Assembly (NCBI GenBank): GCA_023374045.1
Contig: CM041776.1
Coordinates: 318,457,925-318,521,924, forward strand
Reading direction: 5' to 3'
DNA length: 64,000 nt
DNA from: Limonium bicolor
Taxonomy: Eukaryota > Streptophyta > Magnoliopsida > Caryophyllales > Plumbaginaceae
In this document: piece after piece, positions 10,449 to 19,316 of the stretch
Layout: every line of letters starts with the position of its first letter
Numbering within the stretch: position 1 is the first letter of the stretch
Made by a program: the position numbers and the translations under genes
Notes under the pieces: generated by a model
Told to the model about the DNA's origin: nothing
Database searches by the model: none
What the model saw: the letters and a program-made list of their open reading frames with translations, nothing else

Positions 10449-12730
10449 ATGGTAGCGGAGGATGACTCGGCGGTGTTCAATATACCGAGGAGACGCATGC
10501 CAGAGTTGTCATCATCCAGTAGTGCTTTTTCTGACAGATCACTGCACAGCTCTAGCTTCAATATCTCAGGGCAATCAAGCCACCAGACTGCTCCGTCAGG
10601 CGGTGGTAGTTCATCACGTCCACCACGCCCATCACCTGCCCGTGCTGTTGAGGACCATGTGATGACTGAGCGTTCGCCACATGCTGATGACGATGGTCGT
10701 GGTGCTGATGATGAGGACTCACCCGACGTGGATGAGGAGCAGGATAAGGAAGATGATGAAGTCATGGATAAGGAGGATGACACTGACGAGGAAGCAGCGC
10801 TAGCGATGGTTCCAGTCATTCCTACCTCTTGGAAGTTGACAGAGGTGCCAGTTCCTGGCGGTCCACTACTCACTAGTGTTATCACTAGCTTCGGGGGTCA
10901 TGTGGCGCTTGACTTATGGACCTCGGCTAAGGTATGTTCTCTATCTTCTCCTGTATTGATCATTTAATATCATACTACGTTTTGTAATTGTTAAATATTG
11001 GTCATTATGTAGGATCGTGGGGTTTTGAGTTTCAAATCCCGTAGGGTGATGCTTAGCTGCTGGCCAAAAGATCAAATTTCTAAACCAAGAACAAGGAAGA
11101 TGCTTGAGTATTCTGGTATAGAGCACCTACAGGATATTACGATGCCATACAACAATATGTCCCTGATCAGTGCTTTTGTGGAGAGGTGGCAGCCTGATAC
11201 AAACTCATTCCATATGCCGTTTGGTGAGATGACGATTACCCTGCATGATGTGTGGATGATACTGCAAATCCCCATCGTCGGTCGTTCATTGACAGCGAAT
11301 TCATCCACCCTGAGTTGAAGGAGGTAATGGCTGATTGTCTTAATTTTGGGGCAGATGTTGAGAGTATGACAGAGGCACTGTGGAATACCGGTGCTGTATC
11401 AATTTCGAGCTTGTTGCAGCAATGTAGGATGAAAATGAAGAGGCAATGAAGCAGGCATGTGGTGGTTATATCATCTGATTGGTACCACCATATTAGCTGG
11501 AAAATCAAATGGTCGTCTGAGTCCACAGCTGTTAGTTTAGTAGCTCCTGTGAAGAAAGGTACCAAGCTTCGTAAATATGCATGGGGAGCTGGTACTCTTG
11601 CATGGTTATATCGCCAGCTAGGGATAGCATCTCGTGCCGACTCCAGTGGGATAGGTGGTTCTATGACGTTACTTGAGGTATGTGCCCTAATGTGCATCTA
11701 GTATAAGATAACTCACTGATTATTAATAATTGGTACTGCTTAATCATTCTAGTGTTTTATATGCACAGTGCTGGATTTATGCGTACTTCCCTACATTAAG
11801 ACCAGCGATTAGCCCGGACTGGCGTGCTAATGATGATAGACCTTGGGCTCTAAGATGGGTGAGATCTACCTCTCAAGTGCAGGATCATCGTTCACTGCAA
11901 GGATATCGTGAGCATCTAGATGCTTTGACTGCTCTAAATGTAAGTGTTTGTAGTTGCTAACACATTGAACCATTATTATTTTTGTCTTTCGTTGTTGGTT
12001 ACATTTTACTATTAATGTTCATTGTAGATTGATTGGTTGCCCTACGGTCGAGATAATGTTAATGTTCATGGAGGGCGTACATGGTATAGAGGTAACATAC
12101 CGATTTGGGGTTGAATGAGCCATACATGCCTGGTCGCTGTCTACGCCAGTTTGGTTACATTCAGGATATCCCTGAACCTCCTATTAGACCCAACCCAAGG
12201 TCTGAAAAAAGAGAGAAAAACCCAACCCTACACCTGTGTATACCCCCCCATGTATAATTTTTGGGGAAACACTCCTAAATTGCTGGTTCCAGGGTATACG
12301 CGCACAAATGCGCGGTTGCATGCTTGTGACCCACTCTACCTGGATTGGTACACCAAGCACAACACCCGAAGATCCTAAACCCTGAGACTTATCAGACCAC
12401 CCTGGTTCATCGTCCAGATCCCTGTCTAGTAAGTTCTTTTTGTCATAGTACATCATTAAATATCACTTTTATTTTTTATGTGTACTTACCTGACCAAGTG
12501 TGTTACAGCTACTGTCTGAGGCAAGTGAGCTTGCACGCCCGTACTACCAAGAGAACAATGCATGGACTGGTCATACTATCGTCAAGGGATGCCAGAAGAA
12601 GAACAAAGGGCTGCAACTGATGGTCTTGTGGATGTGTTCAGCTCTTTGTACATATGGGATAGTTACCAGCGCCAGCATGGTGCACCCTAGTGCTTGTCAT
12701 CTTGGATTTGGATGTAATAAACTTTAGTAT
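10449..12730 (+). pseudogene. Plant mobile domain (PMD) protein gene, frameshifted
   Basis: The first exon (10449-10931, donor AAGGTATG) is low-complexity and acidic, with runs such as DEEQDKEDDE. The next (from ~11013) contains the PMD signature FHMPFGEMTITLHDVWMIL, the diagnostic motif of PF10536-type plant mobile domains. Later exons give YAWGAGTLAWLYRQL, a WIYAYFPTLRP segment (~11768) and DWLPYGRDNVNVHG (~12030), all in usual PMD order. The frame slips near 11290, 11450 and 12110, and stops follow. PMD genes are common MULE passengers, and relatives such as MAIL1 act in transposon silencing, so a role for this family in chromatin or RNA control is plausible but not shown here. Confidence 0.75.
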
Positions 12731-12773
12731 CATCTTGGAACTATTTGTTGTCTTTCATTTTGACTTGGTGTGT

Positions 12774-12935
12774 TAGTTGATGATCTGTTGGTTGATTTTG
12801 TGGAGGTTCTTAGAACCGGTGGAGATAAGAAAAACAGGGGAGACTATGCCAAAAATTTTCTAGAAATGCATCGTTTCCTGGAATGCTTTGTTTCTGTTGA
12901 GCTTGCTGCCTGTGAGAAAGAATTATGATATTTAT
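12774..12935 (+). other. Open segment of unknown origin upstream of the ARGONAUTE fragment
   Basis: After an acceptor-like GTGTGTTAG, the frame beginning VDDLLVDFVEVLRTGGD stays open for about 50 codons and overlaps the start of the ARGONAUTE-like frame in another phase. It is either the last PMD exon or a second captured host segment. I recognise no family. Confidence 0.25.
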
Positions 12936-13112
12936 GGGCCTTGGCAGAAGAAGAATTTGGTAGAATCTGGTGTCGTCACACAATGCATGGCTCCTTTCAA
13001 AGTTAACGATCAGTATTTGACAAATGTGCTTGTTAATATCAATGCCAATCTGGGTGGTCTAAATTCTTTGTTGGTCGTTGAATGTTCTCCAGCAATGATA
13101 GTGTCGAAATGA
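12888..13112 (+). pseudogene. Captured ARGONAUTE fragment (AGO4 clade, MID region)
   Basis: The 74-residue frame holds a block colinear with the MID domain of AGO4/6/9-type ARGONAUTEs. It starts at LLPVRKNYDIYGPW, continues GVVTQCMAP, VNDQYLTNVLVNINANLGGL and ends at MIVSK. These words are diagnostic of the AGO4 clade, which binds 24-nt siRNAs in RNA-directed DNA methylation. The match stops where the host protein would run on into the PIWI domain, because a TGA follows SK directly. Neither PAZ nor PIWI catalytic residues are present. It lies on the same strand as the PMD gene and is flanked by MULE sequence, so this is a gene fragment acquired by the transposon. It cannot make a working ARGONAUTE. 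Confidence 0.8.
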
Positions 13113-13399
13113 AATATCTAACATGTACCAAAGATTGTATATGTCACGAGAAATGAAATATATCAAAATGTAGAAATTCCTAAGAAAGAAAAGCCCACGA
13201 ATTCAAATCTGATGAATCACATAATTAACAGTCAATAACTATAACAACACGTTTATTCCACGTCCAAACATCTTTTAACGATTATAAATGCCAAAAATTA
13301 TAACAAACACGAAACTAACTAGATCAATTACACAATAACCAATTACCTAATTATTTCCTAGCCTTTGTCTCTCTATTCCCCGTGCTATTACATTACGTC
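13113..13399. other. AT-rich MULE spacer
   Basis: No gene seen between the ARGONAUTE fragment and the convergent minus-strand ORF; probably shared 3' flanks. Confidence 0.4.
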
Positions 13400-13782
13400 T
13401 CATCTCATAAATTGGTTCTTGGTGTTGGAATCATCATCATCGGGCTCAATAGGATCATAAATAACAAGTAATGGAATATGAGCGATGAAATCATTATACT
13501 CCATGTAATTCTCCATCATCCGGCGAACTGATGTATCATTTCGTACATGAATAAAAGTCCACTCGTAGTCGCCCTCCAGCCCCAAATACACCATTGTTGT
13601 TATGTTTATTCTGCCAAGGAGGGACTGTAGTGCCGTATTACTCGTCGTTGTAGATCCCGGAGATTACTAGGATATGGCATAGTAACTTCTACGCGTCTGT
13701 GTCCCATTCTTCTATCAAATTGTGCTCCATGACGACCAAAAGTAGCTACATAATTAACGTGCAAACAGAAAGGAAACTCCAT
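13400..13782 (-). pseudogene. Small MULE-associated ORF (N-terminal transposase-partner type), frameshifted
   Basis: An ATG at 13782 begins MEFPFCLHVNY, followed by a basic strand-rich stretch (GHRRVEVTMPYP, NLRDLQRRVIRH). One nucleotide out of frame it continues as MVYLGLEGDYEWTFIHVRND to a stop at 13400. About 125 residues in all. The pattern of a short MEFP start, a strand, then a statement on range or order resembles the ubiquitin-like N-terminal module of plant MULE transposases, here as a separate gene divergent from the transposase. The frame break is near 13610. Family assignment is tentative. Confidence 0.4.
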
Positions 13783-13930
13783 TTGATTTTGAGAGCGAAA
13801 TGGGAATTAAGGTGTAAAGAGTTCAAGCAAGATGTAATTAGACAGATTCTGAGAGCACGGGGTAAGGAATGAGTATGTTGGGACACTAATACCCACTTTT
13901 ATAATATTTGAGTAACACTACATGTCCAAT

Positions 13931-13966
13931 GGCTAGTTCAACGGCTAGTTCAACGGCTAGTTCAAC
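13931..13966. repeat. 12-bp triple repeat GGCTAGTTCAAC
   Basis: Three tandem copies at the left edge of the minisatellite; a related GGCTAGTTCATG lies at its right edge (~15006). Confidence 0.7.
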
Positions 13967-13984
13967 GACTACTGAAAGGAAGCG

Positions 13985-14983
13985 TACCAAACACACCATG
14001 TGCAGTGCAAAGTGAATTCAAAGTTACCATAGGTAATTAATTTTGTCAGGAAAGGTACACGTACCAGGTTACCGTTTGCAGTACAAAGTGAATTCAAAGT
14101 TACCATAGGTAATTACTTTTGTCAGGAAAGGTACACGTACTAGGTCACTGTACACGTACCAGGTTACCGTTTGCAGTACAAAGTGAATTCAAAGTTACCA
14201 TAGGTAATTACTTTTGTCAGGAAAGGTACACGTACCAGGTTACCGTTTGCAGTACAAAGTGAATTCAAAGTTACCATAGGTAATTACTTTTGTCAGGAAA
14301 GGTACACGTACTAGGTCACTGTACACGTACCAGGTTACCGTTTGCAGTACAAAGTGAATTCAAAGTTACCATAGGTAATTACTTTTGTCAGGAAGGTACA
14401 CGTACCAGGGTACCGTTTGCAGTACAAAGTGAATTCAAAGTTACCATAGGTAATTACTTTTGTCAGGAAAGGTACACGTACCAGGTTACCGTTTGCAGTA
14501 CAAAGTGAATTCAAAGTTACCATAGGTAATTACTTTTGTCAGGTAAGGTACACGTACCAGGTTACCGTTTGCAGTACAAAGTGAATTCAAAGTTACCATA
14601 GGTAATTACTTTTGTAGGTAAGGTACACGTACCAGGTTACCGTTTGCAGTACAAAGTGAATTCAAAGTTACCATAGGTAATTACTTTTGTCAGGAAAGGT
14701 ACACGTACCAGGTTACCGTTTGCAGTACAAAGTGAATTCAAAGTTACCATAGGTAATTACTTTTGTCAGGAAAGGTACACGTACTAGGTCACTGTACACG
14801 TACCAGGTTACCGTTTGCAGTACAAAGTGAATTCAAAGTTACCATAGGTAATTACTTTTGTCAGGAAAGGTACACGTACCAGGGTACCGTTTGCAGTACA
14901 AAGTGAATTCAAAGTTACCATAGGTAATTACTTTTGTCAGGAAAGGTACACGTACTAGGTCACTGTACACGTACCAGGTTACG
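13985..14983. repeat. Twelve-copy minisatellite between two divergent MULE genes
   Basis: A unit of about 75-78 bp with core GCAGTACAAAGTGAATTCAA and TTACCATAGGTAATTACTTT is repeated twelve times. Four units (copies 2, 4, 10 and 12) carry an extra ~20 bp containing CTAGGTCACTGTACACGT. Each unit contains palindromes (GTACACGTAC, TTACCATAGGTAA). The array fills the gap between the minus-strand small ORF and the plus-strand transposase promoter. Confidence 0.95.
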
Positions 14984-15024
14984 TTTTTTTAACTTGTAAC
15001 CTTGTGGCTAGTTCATGACCAACC

Positions 15025-15033
15025 TCTATATAA
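15025..15033 (+). promoter_or_regulatory. TATA box of the MULE transposase gene
   Basis: CTATATAAG stands about 120 bp upstream of the ATG at 15151 and is followed by a CTCTCT-rich leader. Confidence 0.6.
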
Positions 15034-15150
15034 GGGATGCCTCCTCCATTTCATCTTCACACACTCTCTCTCCATATTCTCGAAGCTCTCTATTTCCTTA
15101 CTCTCTTCCAACACTTATTTCGTTAAACTGTGCAAGCTCTCTCTCTAAAC

Positions 15151-17997
15151 ATGAGTCAATCTTCAGATTCCGATCATGAGTATGTTCCAATATCAAGCCC
15201 AGTAAGTATTTAGTTTACTTGTCTTTGTTAATCATATTCGCACTAACATTTCATATTTCAATATTATCTAAATTCTCTCGACCCTTATGCAGGATAGTGA
15301 CTCAACCACTGATTAGATTGGGATGAATTTGATGAAGGCGTTCCGGATCATTATGCACAGAGATGAGTACATGCAAGAGATGTATAATCGAGCTCCGGTG
15401 GTGGACACAGGTTACTTATTTCAAACAAACCAGGCCTTAGGGGTAAAGAAGAAGCGAAAGCTTGGGTAGATAGTGTTGGCCATCCCAACCATATCTACAC
15501 CATAATTCAAAGTTCTAGGGCGGGCCAAGATTTCCACATAACCTGCGAGAGGTATTGGAAACCACGAAGGACATCACGACCTGGGTGTCATCAACCGGCG
15601 CAGATCATCGGGTTCAAAGAAATGTGGTTGCCCTTTTAAAATTAAGGGGTATTACACAAGCTACGGGTGTTTCTTGCAAGTGGGTAACGGATGGCATAAC
15701 CATGATCTCGCAGAGTGGGCAGAGGGTCATTTTGTGGGAAACGCCTGACTGAGGGGAGGAGATTATGATCGACCAGAGAACCAGAGTCGGTGTGTGCCCC
15801 CTGTGCAATTTATCCGAGCTCACAACAATCAACCCAGAAACGTCAGCAACAAGGGAAGGACATATACAATCGGATACAAAAAACAAAACTAGTAAATAGA
15901 GATGGTCGATCTATGGTGCAGACTCTGCTGAGTGACCTAGACAAAAACAACTACTACTACGATTACACTACAGCTACCAAGTAAGTCAACTCAGTATGTC
16001 TCAAATAACTTCAATCATTTAGGTTTCATCTTAATTTGATAGATAACATGATTATATTTCACAATTTAGATGATCAAACACGACTTGGGTCCATCTTCTT
16101 TGCACACCCTACATCTAGATTACTGCTCCATGCGTTCCCGTATGTCATAGGCATTGATGCTACCTATAAAACAAACATAGCAAAAATGCCTTTGGTTCAG
16201 TTCATCGGGATGACGAGTATAGGCAAAAACTTCAGCATTGCCTTCGCCTTCCTTGTATCAGAAGCAACAGACATGTATGTGTGGGTACTTCAACAATTAA
16301 GGGACCTCCTCGGGCGGACTACAACCTCTACATTTATCACCGACAGATGTCTGGCCCTGATGAATGCCTTAAATGAGGTATTTCCTGAATCTCATCATCT
16401 ACTATGTCGGTGGCACATAAGTAGGAACGTTCAGGGGAAAGCCGAGACTTATATGGGGGATAGAGGAAGGGCGGCGGCTGCAGTCCGAATGTGGACTTCG
16501 GTTGTCTACTCGAGCACAGAGCAGGACTACAACGAGAGGTACGCATATTTCAAGGACACATACCAAAGCTACCCACGTTTCATTACGTATGTTGCATCAG
16601 TCTGGGAGAAATAAGGAAAAATTTGTGGAGGCTTGGGTCAAGAATGTGTTGCACTTCGGCAACACAATGACAAATAGGTAAAATTGTTAATCTTGTAATG
16701 TTTAAGATAATACAGTGATTGTTATAGATCTATAAAACTTACTTAAACATTTGATAGGGTGGAGGCCGCACATTCTTCTCTAAAGGCGAGATTAAGGAGT
16801 GCTAGACACACTTTGGATGTAATCTTTCCAAAGATTAACGATCATGTGAATACAAGCATCCGGGAGTTAAAAAAGGATTTTGAGGCAGCCAGGACAAAAC
16901 ACAGAAGAGAGCACATGAGGGTTCCAATCGCTGACTTGATCGGGAAGGTTAGTACCCTTTGCTTAGATGAGCTAGTCAAGGAGCTTGGAAGGACGAATTA
17001 TGTGCAAATGGACAGCTCAATCTGTGGATGTGACAAGGTAACCTCTCATGGATTACCATGCGCTTGTAAATTAAACTACATGCTGGATAGTGGTATACTA
17101 TGCTCAAAGAGGGATATACATCGTTTCTAGTATACCCTAAGCTGGGAGAAACATGAATCGACAATTGATATGGTATCCTACATGGAGGAAGAACAGAATA
17201 GATGGCGAGACATAGCTTCTGAGGTAGCACAGTCAGATGATCCTACTCTGATTGCGAGATGTTACAGTCAACTCCAAAACTTCCTTCACCCAGATATGGT
17301 GTGCCAATTAGGAGAGCCATTGGAACAGGTTGGGATTGGCAGACCTACTGGGCCCTCAAGACCAAACCGGCGGGAACCTTCATCTTGGGAACGTAACCGA
17401 CCAAGGGCAGGCCAGTCACAAGGAGCGCCATCAAATAGAAGATCACGTAATAGAGGATCATCAAATCCGAGTCGATTCCAGCCCCTTGCCGACTTCCCAT
17501 ACTACCAGAATTTCAACCCCAACCTATATCAATATATGACTTGGTATATTGATGTTCGTGGAGATGGGAATTGTGGTTTCAGGGTCATTGCTGACTACCT
17601 ATATTCAGACGAAGAGAGGTGGAAAGATGTCCGTGTAGCATTGTTCAATCACATGAAGAATCAAGCACCGGCGAATGGACTATACAAGGCCATTTTTAAC
17701 GAAGGACCGTACAACGCCATGTTAAGAGCGCTTCATTGGAATTCAGGAGAGCCAGCACCTCAACATAAATGGATGCACACGGAAATGGGGTTGGTGATCG
17801 CGACAAGGTACACTTCGATAGTAGTTTTCTACTCTACTGTCTATGGGGGTGCGGCAAGCGCCACATACCTTCCCATCGATAATTATACCGATCGTGATAG
17901 CCCAAGAGGAGAGATCCACATAGGAATTTGCCCCGAGGGTCATTTCATAAGGTTCGGCATGGTTCAAGACTCCCCACTCCCCCCTGTCTATCCGTAG
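15151..17997 (+). pseudogene. MULE transposase with C-terminal OTU domain, disrupted
   Basis: Exon 1 (15151-15201) reads MSQSSDSDHEYVPISSP and ends at GTAAGT. Exon 2 (from 15293) meets a TAG within eight codons. A decayed zinc-finger (FAR1/WRKY-GCM1 type) region lies at ~15570-15770. The MULE core (16036-16614) has the DDE aspartates in IDATYK and FITDRCLALM and the CRWH motif. The Glu is in VEAAHSSLK (16759 on). A SWIM-like CGC..GLPCACKL motif follows, with Cys where His is usual. The last 275 codons (17170-17997) are intact and contain the OTU protease core DVRGDGNCGFR (Cys nucleophile) and EGHFIRFGM (catalytic His). OTU enzymes remove ubiquitin; its role in transposition is unknown. Confidence 0.85.
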
Positions 17998-18081
17998 TGG
18001 TTCGCTTATAGAGATCCAAACACTGTCGGACCTTGGATTCATCAATTACAATCTAGGTTAGATAGTTGGATCAACGTTGTA

Positions 18082-18206
18082 CCTTAGTTTTCTTTAACTT
18101 AGTTGTTGTAACTTAGTCTTTCTTTAACTTAGTTGTTGTAACTTAGTTTATCAATAAATTAGTTGTTTTAACTTAGTTTCTCTTTAACTTAGTTGTTGTT
18201 TTACTC
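18082..18206. repeat. ~31-bp tandem repeat downstream of the OTU ORF
   Basis: Four to five copies of CTTTAACTTAGTTGTTGTAA variants, likely in the transposase 3' UTR. Confidence 0.75.
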
Positions 18207-18312
18207 ATATTCACTTAAATTTGGTTATTCAAACATCTATTATTTCAAAAAAAAGTGTCTCCCCGTAACATTCAAACTTATTCAACTAAGTTTGGTGAAA
18301 AAAAAAATTTGT

Positions 18313-18350
18313 ACTGCGAATAGTAAAGTATTTGCTATTCGCAGTACAAA
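18313..18350. repeat. Internal hairpin made of the MULE terminal motif
   Basis: GTACTGCGAATAGTAAA is followed by its inverted partner TTTGCTATTCGCAGTAC. This is the same word as the TIR tip, 300 bp inside the right end. Confidence 0.8.
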
Positions 18351-18552
18351 TTAATTTTAAGTCAAATTAATAATATAAACACATAAAAATGTAATATAAA
18401 AACATAAAAATGTAATCCAACACTTTTTTTTACAAAAAAAAGGTTCCTGTATTGATTCCAACAAAAAAGTAACTAGTAAAATTCGCTACTAATCAACTAC
18501 AAACTACTTCGGTAAATTTACTTTCCGATATCATTTTTTGAAAAAAAAAACA

Positions 18553-18648
18553 CAGCGACACATCATTACATGTGTACAACGTCAATATGAATTAAAAAAA
18601 TTTTGTACTGCGGTGATTAGTAATTTTGTACTGCGAATAGCAACCCCC
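18553..18648 (-). repeat. MULE right terminal inverted repeat
   Basis: Inverted copy of 8770-8866, followed at once by the TAATTTTAT duplication. Confidence 0.9.
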
Positions 18649-18689
18649 TAATTTTATTTGTGAAATGAAAATATGCACTATTTACTTAC

Positions 18690-19113
18690 TTTGTCAGCAG
18701 AGCATGAATGGTGATGTTCCTAATTCCTTTAATAGGGTCAATCACTATACAGCGTGATGAGTAAGTACAAACCACTAACAACAACCAATGATTGCTACAA
18801 GTGAAAACAACAACAAATCAACTTCAGCTTCGAAATATATATGAGTTAATATAAAACAATAAAGACAAACACATAAGGTGGTCAAGCACGCTTACATCTG
18901 ATGATATGGTATGAGCACAAATCGGCTTTTCCTGGTAACCGCCGCAATTATGGCATTGCGCACATGGCTCTGACACGCAACACCGTCTCTCGTAGCTTCA
19001 TCGGCAGACACAATTTGTGGACATAGGAAGGTGATCGTATTTGTCATATTGTTTGACGCCAGCCTCGATAGTAAGGGCCTTAATGACAAAGGCATTAAAT
19101 TAAAATTATACAT
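18690..19113 (-). pseudogene. C48 protease gene, upstream part of the domain
   Basis: Two exon pieces read ...SRFVLIPYHQM (ending near 18902) and CIVIDPIKGIRNI...LLTK (ending at 18690, donor GTAAGT). Tyr-His and then Ile-Asp-Pro match the order before the Gln/Cys motif in C48 enzymes, with the Asp of IDP as the catalytic acid. The usual His-Trp pair is not visible at the join, so the catalytic His may be lost or the splice misread. The last exon leaves two bases of a codon open and is completed at 8712, across the MULE. Confidence 0.6.
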
Positions 19114-19316
19114 AAAGCGTACTATTATCTTTGAGAGAGATAAAATGTGATACTTACAAGCAGTACGATTGAATCACCGATATGTTCAGCATATCACCAA
19201 GCAGCAGCTCCTTGACATCTCTAATACTGATCAGCAACTCCTGGGATTGTTTGTTGTGGAACACAGACGCTGGAACCTTAACGATGAACTGAATGAAATC
19301 ATCACCCTTCCCGAGT

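Larger units (their letters stand above)
8770..18648. mobile_element. Mutator-like element (MULE) with PMD, OTU-transposase and ARGONAUTE-fragment cargo
   Basis: Terminal inverted repeats of about 95 bp (8770-8866 and 18553-18648) start (G/C)(G/T)GGGTTGCTATTCGC and agree almost base for base. A perfect 9-bp target duplication TAATTTTAT (8761-8769 and 18649-18657) is the Mutator-superfamily hallmark. Inside are a plus-strand PMD gene, an ARGONAUTE-derived segment, a minus-strand small ORF, a minisatellite and a plus-strand MULE transposase with an OTU tail. The element lies within an intron of the C48-protease gene. All its larger genes have frame breaks, so it is probably non-functional now. 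Confidence 0.95.

Noticed and set aside
13985..14983. Regular repeats resembling a CRISPR array
   Set aside because: Units abut without unique spacers, the DNA is plant nuclear, and it is inside a MULE; it is a minisatellite.
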